Below are positions 1 through 8,462 of a stretch of 64,000 bases of DNA, in pieces. The notes beneath the pieces were generated by a model. It ran no database searches and was not told the origin of the DNA. It saw only the letters and a program-made list of their open reading frames with translations. Each line of letters opens with the position of its first letter. Position 1 is the first letter of the stretch. Both the position numbers and the translations under genes were made by a program. Source of the stretch: Clostridiaceae bacterium HFYG-1003 (lineage in GTDB: Bacteria > Bacillota > Clostridia > Clostridiales > Clostridiaceae); assembly GCA_024579835.1 (NCBI GenBank), contig CP102060.1:3323558-3387557 (forward strand). The letters are read 5' to 3'.

Positions 1-2
1 TG

Positions 3-365
3 CACTGGAATGTAGAAGGAAAGGCGTTCAAGCAGATTCATGAATATCTGGAATTCCTGTACGACGACGCATTCGCGAAATATGACGAAGTGGCAGAGCG
101 CATGAAGATGGACGGCAAGATGCCAACCGCTTCAATCAAGGAATACATGGCCGATACGGACATGAAGGAACTGGAAGTTCGGGCCTATTCCATTGAAGAA
201 GCTCTTAAGGAAGCCAAGAACTACCTGGAGCATATGAGAGAGCTGGCTCTGAAGATCCGGTCCGAGGCAGATGAAAAGGATGAATTTGCCTGGGTGAACC
301 TGATGGAAGATCATGTAGCCGGATATGACAAGCAAATCTGGTTCATGAACCAGTCTCTGGTATAA
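3..365 (+). CDS. dps: Dps-family ferritin-like protein (5' end missing)
   Basis: The reading frame is open from the window edge to the stop at 363-365, giving about 120 residues. It opens with LHWNVEG, the signature around the ferroxidase His of Dps mini-ferritins, followed by a helix with AERMKMDGKMP, which matches the family's AERI..LGG.P stretch. Dps proteins form 12-subunit shells that oxidise and store iron and protect DNA from peroxide. About 30 N-terminal residues lie outside the window. The GTG at 90 is an internal codon, not a start. The family call is secure; whether it also binds DNA cannot be judged without the N-terminus. Confidence 0.85.
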   Translation, partial: HWNVEGKAFKQIHEYLEFLYDDAFAKYDEVAERMKMDGKMPTASIKEYMADTDMKELEVRAYSIEEALKEAKNYLEHMRELALKIRSEADEKDEFAWVNLMEDHVAGYDKQIWFMNQSLV

Positions 366-387
366 ATTCCGCAACCTGAATCAATAG

Positions 388-434
388 AACGCAACGCGCC
401 TCCGGCAGATTTTCTGCCGGAGGCGCGTTGCGTT
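388..434. terminator. Hairpin between convergent dps and ccsA
   Basis: A perfect 21-bp inverted repeat (arms 388-408 and 414-434, 5-base loop) lies just after the dps stop and just before the ccsA stop on the other strand. It has no clear T-run on either side. Its position between convergent genes suggests a shared bidirectional terminator or 3' stabiliser. Confidence 0.65.
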
Positions 435-461
435 GCAGGGCGGTTTGAGCGGAACGAAGGA

Positions 462-1310
462 TTACAGGATGGTGGACACTGCCCCGGCGTAGCTGTGGAT
501 GCTGGGCAGCAGGGTGTTGACTCCGATGTAGGTGAACAGCACGCAGAGAAAGCCGATGAGGGCGAACCAGGCGGCTTTTTTGCCGCGCCAGCCTTTGACT
601 ACGCGCATGTGCAGGTATATGGAGTAGATAATCCAGGTGATGAAGGACCAGGTTTCCTTGGGATCCCAGGCCCAGTAGCGAGCCCAGGCCTTCTGAGCCC
701 AGATTGCGCCGGTGATCATGACCAGAGTGAGGAACAGATAGCCAAAGGCCACCGCCCGATAACTGATCAAGTCAAGCATCTCCAGATTGGGCACATGCTT
801 TGCGATGAAGTCATCCTCTTTCATTCGGCCCCGGATCAGGTACATGGCGGAAATGCCGAAGGCAACCCCGAACGCGCCGTAGCTGATGACGGCGGTGGCG
901 ACATGAAATACGAGCCAGGCGCTTTGCAGCGCCGGCATCAGGGGGCGCACATCCTTGTTCTGCATGGCGGCATAGCCGATCACGATGATGACCACCGGGG
1001 CAACAAAAGCTCCCATGGCCTTAAAGTGGAAGCGACGCTCGAAGATCAGGAATAAGAGGGCGATGCCCCAGGCGAAACTGGTGGCAAACTCATACTGATT
1101 CGACAGGGGAACTCGGCCGGCTCCCAAGCCCCGGGCTGCCAGTGCCAGACTATGGCAGGCGAATGCGGCCCACAGGGCTCGGGTGGCCCAAAGTCCGGCG
1201 CCTTCTCTCTTTCCGACCAGGAACACGAAGAACAGGACCATGCCCAGGACATAGAGTGAAAACGCTCCGTAGAACAGGATATTTTCCATTTCAAGCAGCG
1301 GCAGCATCAT
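462..1310 (-). CDS. ccsA: Cytochrome c assembly protein CcsA/ResC
   Basis: A 282-residue, very hydrophobic protein with about eight membrane segments. It carries the tryptophan-rich WARYWAWDPKETW stretch, the WWD-type haem-handling motif of CcsA/ResC. With ResB it forms the System II machine that moves haem across the membrane and joins it to CxxCH motifs of exported cytochromes c. Its start overlaps the resB stop by four bases, so the two are translationally coupled. The obvious client is the pentahaem NrfA encoded just upstream in the same direction. Confidence 0.92.
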   Translation of the reverse strand: MMLPLLEMENILFYGAFSLYVLGMVLFFVFLVGKREGAGLWATRALWAAFACHSLALAARGLGAGRVPLSNQYEFATSFAWGIALLFLIFERRFHFKAMGAFVAPVVIIVIGYAAMQNKDVRPLMPALQSAWLVFHVATAVISYGAFGVAFGISAMYLIRGRMKEDDFIAKHVPNLEMLDLISYRAVAFGYLFLTLVMITGAIWAQKAWARYWAWDPKETWSFITWIIYSIYLHMRVVKGWRGKKAAWFALIGFLCVLFTYIGVNTLLPSIHSYAGAVSTIL

Positions 1311-2596
1311 ACGTTGGTTCCTCCCGATGGGTTGATCTTGAGCCTGCGGTCAAGCTCTTCATAAAACAGAGCCTGATTGCGGCGGGTGGTCGCGGTGATC
1401 CAGGATGCTCCGGAGTTCTCGGTGACTCCGTAAAATTCCTGGGGGATCCAGTAAAAGCTCAGAAAAATGCCGGCCAGCAGGAGGAGACCGCCTGCCAGGA
1501 CTCCGGGGATCCCGGGATCTGAGACAGCCTGAAGCACGGTGAAGAGCCGGGGGGATTCCAGATGGAAGGTGTAATTCAGAAAGCGCAGGGGAGTTCCCGG
1601 CACGGCGAGATCCATCTGAACCTGCTGTCCCTTGTGATAGATGGCATAGAGGATTCGGGGGTTTTGAGGGAACGGGCTCCTCGTGTACGGGTGACCCTCC
1701 CGCAGGATAAAATCAGGATAAAAGTCCATAAACTGAAGCACAATGTCTTCCCCGTCCTGGGCATACGCCTCGGACTGGAACAGGGTCCGATGGGAGAGTT
1801 CCTGTCCGTCTTTTTCCAGCCGGGCAGCCAGTGCCCAGCCGGTTCCGGACTGGAACAGGTCAAACCCGGGACCGGTCATCGGCTGGTTGACCTGAAGCAC
1901 ACCCTGCCGGACGATCTGGCCGGCTGAGTCGAGAATCGCGGCGTCGGTCAGGTACTGGTGGACGGAATAATCCTCGCGGTAGAGGATGTCAAAGTCATCA
2001 AACCGAACGGTATAGCCCGTCTCCAGGACCGGTGCGGAGGAACCGGGAATTCCGTAGACCATGGTCTCAAACCCGAACCATTTGCCAAAGACATAGAAGA
2101 TGATGATCAGCAGAATGCCGACATGGGTTAGCCAGGAGGCAAGCCAGCCGATGTTATGACGTCTGGCCCGGAACAGGCCGTCAGCGGACTTTTGAACTGT
2201 AAACCCCGTCAGGCGGAAGGCTTCTTCCATGGACAGATTGTCGGGCAGGCTGCGGCGGTATTCCGGCGGGTGGGCCCGGATCTGATCGGCACTGCGCCAG
2301 CTTTTCATCCGATGCAGCAGGCTGGGCAGGCTGCGCAGGCTGCAGAACGTCAGGTTCAGAGCCAGCAGAGCCACCAGCAGGACAAACCACCAGGAGGTGA
2401 ACACCCGGTCCAGATGGAAGATCCGGATCAGACCGGTCCAGGCGGGATAGGCTGACCTGTAGTAACTTTCCGGCCGGCCCTGGGGCAGCACCGTGCCGGT
2501 GATGGAGAAAAGCGCCAGGAAAGACAGCAGAATCATGCCGAATTTCATGGAGGAAACCAGGCGGGTCAGTTTGCGAAAAACGGGATGCAGTTTCAA
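1307..2596 (-). CDS. resB: Cytochrome c biogenesis protein ResB/Ccs1
   Basis: A 429-residue ResB-family protein with N-terminal membrane segments around residues 15-35 and 65-85, another near 150-170, a long extracytoplasmic domain of about 200 residues, and a last membrane segment near 365-385. ResB partners CcsA in System II haem delivery and ligation. The start ATG has a GGAGG about 6 bases upstream. It lies between nrfA and ccsA on the same strand and is separated from nrfA by a short hairpin, so expression may be lower than that of the cytochrome. Confidence 0.92.
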   Translation of the reverse strand: MKLHPVFRKLTRLVSSMKFGMILLSFLALFSITGTVLPQGRPESYYRSAYPAWTGLIRIFHLDRVFTSWWFVLLVALLALNLTFCSLRSLPSLLHRMKSWRSADQIRAHPPEYRRSLPDNLSMEEAFRLTGFTVQKSADGLFRARRHNIGWLASWLTHVGILLIIIFYVFGKWFGFETMVYGIPGSSAPVLETGYTVRFDDFDILYREDYSVHQYLTDAAILDSAGQIVRQGVLQVNQPMTGPGFDLFQSGTGWALAARLEKDGQELSHRTLFQSEAYAQDGEDIVLQFMDFYPDFILREGHPYTRSPFPQNPRILYAIYHKGQQVQMDLAVPGTPLRFLNYTFHLESPRLFTVLQAVSDPGIPGVLAGGLLLLAGIFLSFYWIPQEFYGVTENSGASWITATTRRNQALFYEELDRRLKINPSGGTNV

Positions 2597-2616
2597 GGGA
2601 ACCTCCTAATTAAGAA

Positions 2617-2640
2617 GGGGCTCCTTACAATCGGAGCCCC
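2617..2640 (-). terminator. Intercistronic hairpin between nrfA and resB
   Basis: A GC-rich perfect 8-bp stem (2617-2624 and 2633-2640, 8-base loop) lies about 15 bases after the nrfA stop and ahead of the resB ribosome-binding site. On the minus strand it is followed only by a short T-rich stretch. It looks like a partial terminator or RNA stabiliser that separates abundant NrfA from its assembly factors. Confidence 0.5.
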
Positions 2641-2655
2641 GGACGATGCGGCAGA

Positions 2656-3825
2656 TCATTTGAGCAGTGCCAGGGCTTCCTCTGTCACTGTGGCAGCTTG
2701 ATCCAGCAGGCGTTTGGACAAGGCGTTGTTGTGGAAGCCTTCGCTGTTCTCAACAAAGACAAAATCCCAATACCATTGAGCCTGGCGGTGTTTCTCCCGG
2801 GCCTGGGTCAGGGTTGCTTCGGGTTTGCCGGCTTTCGTGGCGGCATCCAGTTCATTGATCAGGATGACAATCCGTTCTGCCGTTGCGTTCATCTGAGTTT
2901 CCACTCCGCCCTGCAGCGTTTCGACTTTTTGCTTCAGGCTGTCTGCCGTATCGTCTTTGTGGCAGGGCAGGCAGGAGGCTTCGATGGTTTTAAGCGGGCT
3001 GGTCCAGTGATGCGAGGGAAATACCGAGCCGTCGGCCTTCTTTGCGTCCGGCATGTGGCAGTCGGTACAGCTTAATCCCATCTTGTCATGGAGGCTGTCC
3101 TGGAAGGTTTCCCATTCCGGATGCTGGACTTTCACCAGCGGCGTTCCGCTGCGCGGGTGTACCCAGTCCGAGTATTTGGCCTGGTCATAGTAAGCCAGCA
3201 TTGCCTCCGGTGTCTGGCCGTTCACGCTGGGCATGACCACCGCCTTGTTTTCCGGTTCCAGATAGTATTCCACATGGCATTGAGCACAGGCCAGTTCCGC
3301 CGGCTTGAATTCCTTGTTGATTCCCTTGAGTGCGACATTGAGATGTTCCCGGGTCACGTGGAGTGTACCGGGCTCGTTCTTGTGACAGTCATAGCAGCTG
3401 ATGGTCTCCATTTCCGCTTTGGCAACATCCTCGAACTTCATGGCATTGCCCTTGACCCCATTTTCCTCCAGATGTTTCAGAAAATCACTGGTTTTGCAGG
3501 ACAGGCAGCTGGCTCCCGGCTTGGGCCGTTCGGTGCCCATGACATCCTCCAGAGCGTAGACATGTCCTCTGGCCCGGAGATATTCGATGCTGAAGCCGTA
3601 CCCCTCATACAGGGTCTTCAGGTAAGGATACTTTTCCAGATAATCCACCTGGATCGATCCGCCGTAGGTCGTCGCTTCCATTTCCTTATTTTCCAGGTAG
3701 GAAGCATGGATGTCCGGATGCTTTGATTCCCAGTCCTTGGCCGACAGATATTCCGTTTTCGCGGTACAGCCGGTGCCAGTCAAAAGGGCGGAGATCAACA
3801 GCAAGGGCAGTAAGGCGCGTTTCAT
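2656..3825 (-). CDS. nrfA: Pentahaem cytochrome c nitrite reductase NrfA, lipoprotein form
   Basis: NrfA reduces nitrite to ammonium with six electrons outside the membrane. The 389-residue protein has five haem motifs: the catalytic-type CLSCK at 107-111, then CYDCH (144), CAQCH (180), CTDCH (253) and CLPCH (285). The QCHVEYY stretch at 182-188 is typical of NrfA. The N-terminus (residues 1-20) is a lipoprotein signal ending LTGTGC, so the enzyme is probably lipid-anchored at Cys20. The usual quinol-oxidising partner NrfH is not encoded next to it; instead resB and ccsA follow. The electron donor is therefore unclear. GGAGG precedes the ATG. Confidence 0.95.
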   Translation of the reverse strand: MKRALLPLLLISALLTGTGCTAKTEYLSAKDWESKHPDIHASYLENKEMEATTYGGSIQVDYLEKYPYLKTLYEGYGFSIEYLRARGHVYALEDVMGTERPKPGASCLSCKTSDFLKHLEENGVKGNAMKFEDVAKAEMETISCYDCHKNEPGTLHVTREHLNVALKGINKEFKPAELACAQCHVEYYLEPENKAVVMPSVNGQTPEAMLAYYDQAKYSDWVHPRSGTPLVKVQHPEWETFQDSLHDKMGLSCTDCHMPDAKKADGSVFPSHHWTSPLKTIEASCLPCHKDDTADSLKQKVETLQGGVETQMNATAERIVILINELDAATKAGKPEATLTQAREKHRQAQWYWDFVFVENSEGFHNNALSKRLLDQAATVTEEALALLK

Positions 3826-4324
3826 TGCATTCCCTCCTCAAACAGCGTTCAGACAATGATAATGATCCCATTATTTGATAATAGTCTATCATAAAAACGT
3901 TATCATCCCCATAATAAACCGGCAATTATCGACCAACCTTCGCAAATATAGAGGTTTGATAATCTAAGCTCCAGTTCTTTACCAATCCTTTGAGAAGGAT
4001 TGAATGGGAAATGACAAAAGCCCCCGTGATTTCCTGGTTTTGCCGGAGGACTTCACGGGGGATTTCACGGGGGATTAAAATGGGGGTGTCGCTCCTGGAA
4101 TCAAGAAGAATAAGGAAGAAGTGACTGCTTTGTTCTGATGAGTCCGGAGGAAAGCAGTGTCTCGCGGGGCAGGCAGTGAATCCTGGGAACGTTCATTGGT
4201 TTGCGGGGCTATTCTATGGAACGGATTTAAGTGCCGGGGCCGGAATCAATGAGGAGCTTTCATTCCGGTCGGCCGGGGTCCGTCCGATGGCGCCGTGGCC
4301 GGCCTGGTCCCAGTGTTACATCGC
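3826..4324. other. Gene-free region upstream of nrfA
   Basis: No convincing coding sequence. The part next to nrfA (3855-3910) is AT-rich with repeated GATAAT/ATTATC words, which would suit an nrfA promoter and operator, but no consensus pair stands out. A 9-bp inverted repeat (CCCCCGTGA at 4021-4029, TCACGGGGG at 4053-4061) is followed by a second copy of TTCACGGGGG. The rest, up to the photolyase stop, shows nothing recognisable. Confidence 0.5.
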
Positions 4325-5719
4325 CTAAGGCCGGGATCGATCCGGTTCGCGCAGGCGGGACTGGATAGCCTCTATTTGCCGGACATAGTCGCCAATGCGG
4401 AACTTGCGCTCCAACCCTTTGTCGTTCATGTAGCGGACTTTGCCGAAGATGGGGCGTTCCGACCAGGCCCGGTCGTGCTTGCCGAAGCACCAGGCAATGC
4501 CAGCGTAGCCGTTGGGATCCCGGCCGTCCAGGCTGTATTTGTTGTTGAGCAGTACCAGCCGGTGGTAGGCCTGGGCCGGGGAAGGCGACCATTCCAGGAC
4601 TTTTTTGCCCCAATACATTCGAAGATAGCCGCTCATTTTGCCGGTCAGGGTCATTTCCAGCTGGGCTGCATTCCAGTAGGGATCGTGGGTTTTGGCCTGC
4701 TCCAGCTCTTCCAGCGAGTAGAGGACGGGGCGGGGATCCAGGGCATGCTGGTCCAGGGTGAGGCGGGCAAAGGAGCCGATGGCATCATAGGTATCGTAAT
4801 GGGGATTGTAGCGGACAAAGTTCATGGAGAGCTCGCGCCGGACGATGAGTTCATCGAGAAAGGAGCGCTTATCTTCCGAGTGCAGGGTGGTCAATGCCAG
4901 GTAGATCTCCAGGGGGGATATCTGGCCAAAGTGCAGGTAGGGCGACAAGTTGGACGTTTGGTGTCGGGCGGGATCGTTGCGCAGCTCGGCATAGCCGTCG
5001 AGGCGCTGTTCGATGAATTCCTCCAAGAGACGGGAAGCTTCGCGCTCGCCGCCGGAGTAGAACAGAGACACTGCAGGTACGCTCTCATCCACCCGGAGGT
5101 TTTTGAACAGAGAGCGGATGGATTCAGGGGTTGCCCGCCAGGGCTCCAGGTGAGCCGGCAAGGCCTGAGTCTGAAGGGCTGTCTCATCCAGCGACAAACC
5201 ATACTCGGGCAGGAGCCGTTCGATTTTGCGCCGGATGGTGGCCGCGGCGTATTCTTCCTTGGCCGAGACGGTCTCCACCGGAACCACCACATTGGTCTCC
5301 ACCTGAATCATGGCACAGGAAACAGACTGGGCGGCGGTTTCCCGCCAGGCGACTTCATGCTTCTGGTAACCGCGGTCGGTGACGAGCAGGGCGGCCTGAC
5401 CGGACCAGTCAATGGCCGCCTGTTCCGGCGAGGCCGCTCGGATCAGGAAAGGAATGGAGCGTCTGGCCAGCGCGTCGGCTATGTCCAAAAGTCCCTCTTC
5501 CATAAAGGTGTAATGGCGCCGGTTCGCCTCGGGATACGCATCGGTCAGGCCGAAACCGGTGACCAGCGGAAGCCCCAGCCGGTTGGCCTCGCGAATGGCG
5601 AATTCCAGGGCGTGATTCCAGCGGGTCCGCTGGGAGGCCTGCATCCAGTACAGGACGTAGTTGCCGTCGGATCGAATGACCTGGTCATTCAGCGGTTGAA
5701 TCCGGGTGTCATGAATCAT
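4325..5719 (-). CDS. phrB: Class II CPD photolyase
   Basis: A 464-residue FAD enzyme that uses blue light to split cyclobutane pyrimidine dimers. An N-terminal Rossmann-like antenna domain covers about residues 20-170 and a helical FAD domain covers 200-450. Class II hallmarks near the C-terminus are LRMYWGKKVLEW, NNKYSLDGRDPNGY and IAWCFGKHDRAW. It is the last gene of a four-gene minus-strand operon after a B12-binding protein and an ABC permease/ATPase, 9 bases behind the ATPase stop and with AGGAGG before its ATG. The B12-type light sensors at the head of this locus make light induction the obvious hypothesis. Confidence 0.95.
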   Translation of the reverse strand: MIHDTRIQPLNDQVIRSDGNYVLYWMQASQRTRWNHALEFAIREANRLGLPLVTGFGLTDAYPEANRRHYTFMEEGLLDIADALARRSIPFLIRAASPEQAAIDWSGQAALLVTDRGYQKHEVAWRETAAQSVSCAMIQVETNVVVPVETVSAKEEYAAATIRRKIERLLPEYGLSLDETALQTQALPAHLEPWRATPESIRSLFKNLRVDESVPAVSLFYSGGEREASRLLEEFIEQRLDGYAELRNDPARHQTSNLSPYLHFGQISPLEIYLALTTLHSEDKRSFLDELIVRRELSMNFVRYNPHYDTYDAIGSFARLTLDQHALDPRPVLYSLEELEQAKTHDPYWNAAQLEMTLTGKMSGYLRMYWGKKVLEWSPSPAQAYHRLVLLNNKYSLDGRDPNGYAGIAWCFGKHDRAWSERPIFGKVRYMNDKGLERKFRIGDYVRQIEAIQSRLREPDRSRP

Positions 5720-5728
5720 GGCTGCCTC

Positions 5729-6412
5729 CTACACGTCCAGGGCAATCCGTCCGTCCCTGATTTCAATGATCCGGTCGGCTTTTTCGGCGATGCGCCGGTC
5801 ATGGGTGATGATGACAAAAGTGGTGTCAAGCTTTGCGTTGATTTCACGCAGGAGCTCGTAGATGGTTTCGGTGGTATCGGAATCCAGATTACCGGTGGGT
5901 TCATCGGCCAGAATAATCTTGGGCTGGTTCATCAGAGCCCGGGCAATGGCGGTACGCTGCTGCTGCCCGCCGGACATTTTGGTGGCCAGGTTGTCCTTGA
6001 CCTTGCTCAGTCCCACCAGATCCATGATGTCATGAGCCCGGGCCAGATCGGCCGGCGGAACTTTTCCGCTGCGGATGCGGTAGGGCATCAGCACATTCTC
6101 CATGGCGGTAAACTCAGGAAGCAGGTAGTGAAACTGGAAAATGAAGCCCAGGGTTTCATTTCGCAGCACGGCCAGTTCCTTTTTTTTCATCTGGTCGGTC
6201 CGGCGGCCGTTGATATAGACTTCGCCGGTGCTGGGCTGATCCAGGGTGCCGACAATGTTGAGCAGGGTGCTCTTGCCGCTGCAGGACTGGCCGATGATGG
6301 AGGTAAAGGAGCCTTGCGCGATGTTCAGATCCAAATCGTGCAGCACGTGGGTCTGATATTGACCAGAACCGTATATTTTGTTGATTTTTTTCAGTTCGAT
6401 GACATTAGGCAT
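5729..6412 (-). CDS. ABC transporter ATP-binding protein (LolD/MacB type)
   Basis: A 227-residue ATPase of the MacB/LolD/FtsE group. Walker A is GQSCSGKS at 41-48, the signature is MSGGQQQR near 145, Walker B is ILADEP near 170, and the H-loop is ITHD near 204. The LFxL-type N-terminus and the paired FtsX-type permease place it with exporters or mechanotransmission ABC systems rather than importers. It overlaps the upstream permease gene by 8 bases. The substrate is unknown. Its position between a B12-binding sensor and a photolyase is unusual. Confidence 0.9.
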   Translation of the reverse strand: MPNVIELKKINKIYGSGQYQTHVLHDLDLNIAQGSFTSIIGQSCSGKSTLLNIVGTLDQPSTGEVYINGRRTDQMKKKELAVLRNETLGFIFQFHYLLPEFTAMENVLMPYRIRSGKVPPADLARAHDIMDLVGLSKVKDNLATKMSGGQQQRTAIARALMNQPKIILADEPTGNLDSDTTETIYELLREINAKLDTTFVIITHDRRIAEKADRIIEIRDGRIALDV

Positions 6413-7562
6413 TGCGGATCACCTCGATTGGATTGAGCTGGGAGGACTTGCGCGCCGGAATGAGGGCGGCGAGGGTGGAGACCAGAACGGCAAAGCCGGC
6501 TGACAGGGCAATGAAGCGGGGATCGATGAAGAGGGGGACGACCGGGGTGCCGTCGGGATTGACCGCGAACCGGGTAAAGGCATAAGCCAGTCCCAGACCA
6601 AGGAGGATGCCCAGGATGGCGCCGGCCAGACCCAGCATCAGTCCCTGGAACAGGAAGATCCGGCTGGCGGATCCGTCTTGTATGCCCATGGCTTTTAAAA
6701 TGCCGATCTGACGGGATTTCTGGACAACGGTTATGGCCAGTACGCTGGCGATGCCCAGCAGGACGGAGATCATGACAAAGACCTGGATCATGAGGCTGGA
6801 TACGCTCTGGCCGTTCAAGCCGGACAGGAGCGAGGCATTCTGATCCTTCCAGTTCTCGGTCTCAATGGTTTCCCTCTGATTCTTCTGGATGGACTGAGCG
6901 ATGGTATCCGCCGCAAACACATCCTCCACCTGCATTTCGATGCCGGTGAGCCGGTCGCCATAATCAAACAGGTTCTGGGCGGTGGCCAGTGTGGTCAGTA
7001 CCCAGGATTTGTTCAGGCTGGAAACCCCCAGGTCAAACAGTCCGGTAATCTTCATCGTGGACTTTTCAGGAGATCCCACCAGGACTTCAACGGTATCGCC
7101 GATGGCCAGGCCGGTTTCCTTCGCCAGGTCCAGTCCGATCATGACTTCGTCCCCCTGGACTGGAAGAGAGCCTTCTTTCAGGCTGGAAGCGATCTGATAG
7201 ATGCCGTCGGCTTGTTCGAAGGACAGCCCGCGCACGAGCACGCTGTAGTTTTCTTCGTCAATGGTAAAGAGCGCGGGACCGTCGGCTGCCGGGGAGACAT
7301 GCTTGACTCCGGGATAATTGACAGCGACATCATCCAGAATGGGCTGGTAGTTTTCGATCAGCTTGTCGTCGGTATTGGAGGCCAGCGTAACCTGGGGCTG
7401 GCGGCCGATGGTCGTATCCACCAGGTCAATCTGGAGTCCCTGAATCAGGGATCCGATAAAGATCTGAACCGATACGCCAATGGCGATGCCCAGCGCGATG
7501 AGCAGGGTCTGACCTTTGCTCGACTTTAAGAAGCGCAGCGCGATGCTAAACGCGAGACTCAT
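6405..7562 (-). CDS. ABC transporter permease (FtsX/MacB/LolC fold)
   Basis: About 385 residues with the classical FtsX layout: one membrane helix at 15-35, a large extracytoplasmic MacB-type domain of about 220 residues, then three helices near 265-290, 310-340 and 355-380. The ending [18 protein letters not shown] is diagnostic of the family. The ATG at 7562 is preferred over an upstream GTG at 7571 because AAGGAGG lies 8 bases before it. It overlaps the end of the B12-binding protein gene and the start of the ATPase gene, so the unit is tightly coupled. Possible roles are export of a lipid, peptide or pigment; none is shown by the sequence. Confidence 0.9.
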   Translation of the reverse strand: MSLAFSIALRFLKSSKGQTLLIALGIAIGVSVQIFIGSLIQGLQIDLVDTTIGRQPQVTLASNTDDKLIENYQPILDDVAVNYPGVKHVSPAADGPALFTIDEENYSVLVRGLSFEQADGIYQIASSLKEGSLPVQGDEVMIGLDLAKETGLAIGDTVEVLVGSPEKSTMKITGLFDLGVSSLNKSWVLTTLATAQNLFDYGDRLTGIEMQVEDVFAADTIAQSIQKNQRETIETENWKDQNASLLSGLNGQSVSSLMIQVFVMISVLLGIASVLAITVVQKSRQIGILKAMGIQDGSASRIFLFQGLMLGLAGAILGILLGLGLAYAFTRFAVNPDGTPVVPLFIDPRFIALSAGFAVLVSTLAALIPARKSSQLNPIEVIRNA

Positions 7563-8205
7563 GGCTGACACCTCCTTCCAGGTCTTTCAGGTCATTCAGG
7601 GAATGCACGAAGCGATCCGCTTTCAGGACTTCAGCCCGTTCGCCCAGCTTCTCAATGGCATTGCCGCCCACAATGATGCGCACACCCGGTGATTTGGACC
7701 GAATGCCTTCAATGATGTTGCGGGCAGATACCAGATGGTAGGGATTGGAAATGCTGATCGCCACATAGTCGATGGGCAGGGTGGCCAGTCCGGCTTCAAA
7801 CACCCGCAGGGGGGTGTTGCCGCCGACAAAGATCGTTTCATAGCCGTGAATGGTCAGGATATCCGCGGCCATTCGAGCGCCTATATCGTGATATTCCTCA
7901 GGCGGGCAGAGCACGGCAACGGTTTTCCCCTTGGGCGTCGAAACCGCGGCGCGCTCCCTGGCGACATAGGGCAGCAGATTTTCGATGACGGATTTAATGA
8001 TTGATGTTCGTACATGTTCTTTCCAGATGTCCATATTGATATCTCCGGAGGGAACCATGCTGTTCAGGGCCGGGGTGAGCAGCTCTTCATGAATTTCCTG
8101 AACGGACAGATTGTCCTGATCCATCAGGTCCAGAATGAAGCGCAGCGCTTCCAGGCGATCCTCGGTCTCCAGGATGCGGAGGAGATCATTCAAATAACGA
8201 TTCAT
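7546..8205 (-). CDS. Cobalamin-binding protein without DNA-binding domain, CarH-like core
   Basis: About 219 residues. A helical cap domain (residues 1-90) containing DIWKEH is followed by a Rossmann B12-binding domain. EYHDIG takes the place of the usual DxHxxG, whose His ligates cobalt from below, and VGGN occurs near the nucleotide-tail pocket. There is no HTH. Compared with the neighbouring regulator, the EH pair is kept but the Trp ten residues before it is not; the loop is two residues longer. The ATG at 8205 follows AGAGGTG. First gene of the photolyase operon and divergent from the XRE-B12 regulator. It may be a partner or anti-repressor of that regulator; a methyltransferase corrinoid protein is less likely without a methyltransferase nearby. 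Confidence 0.82.
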   Translation of the reverse strand: MNRYLNDLLRILETEDRLEALRFILDLMDQDNLSVQEIHEELLTPALNSMVPSGDINMDIWKEHVRTSIIKSVIENLLPYVARERAAVSTPKGKTVAVLCPPEEYHDIGARMAADILTIHGYETIFVGGNTPLRVFEAGLATLPIDYVAISISNPYHLVSARNIIEGIRSKSPGVRIIVGGNAIEKLGERAEVLKADRFVHSLNDLKDLEGGVSHESRV

Positions 8206-8462
8206 TAGTACACCTCTTTTTTTATGATAATGAGCGGTTCCCGCCCGCATACCGGGCTGGTCTGACTCGCTCCCTGGTTTACTTCTCAGGCTCAGTATAA
8301 CACAAAATGTAATAATAATAATTCATAACGAGTTAAATCTTGTTTAGTAACACGATATGTGGTTTAATTTAGATAAAGAATCTGAGAAATAGTTATCTTA
8401 CCATTGGTAGTATTATACAACGAACAGAAACAGATAAACAATCAGAACCACAGGAGTATGCG
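8206..8462. promoter_or_regulatory. Divergent control region of the B12/photolyase locus
   Basis: An AT-rich divergent promoter region. On the minus strand a good -10 (TATACT, complement of 8294-8299) has no good -35, as expected for a controlled promoter. On the plus strand TATTAT at 8411-8416 could be a -10, and directly upstream lies the palindrome TACCATTGGTA at 8399-8409. That palindrome is a candidate operator for the regulator encoded from 8463. The assignments are by eye. Confidence 0.5.

Noticed and set aside
4295-6436. A 713-codon open frame on the plus strand.
   Set aside because: It is antisense to the photolyase and ABC ATPase genes, which have clear motifs. It arises from GC-rich codon use and has no family resemblance.
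7546-8205. Corrinoid protein of a methyltransferase system.
   Set aside because: No methyltransferase or activator gene nearby; the EH motif and the divergent CarH-like neighbour fit a sensor role better.
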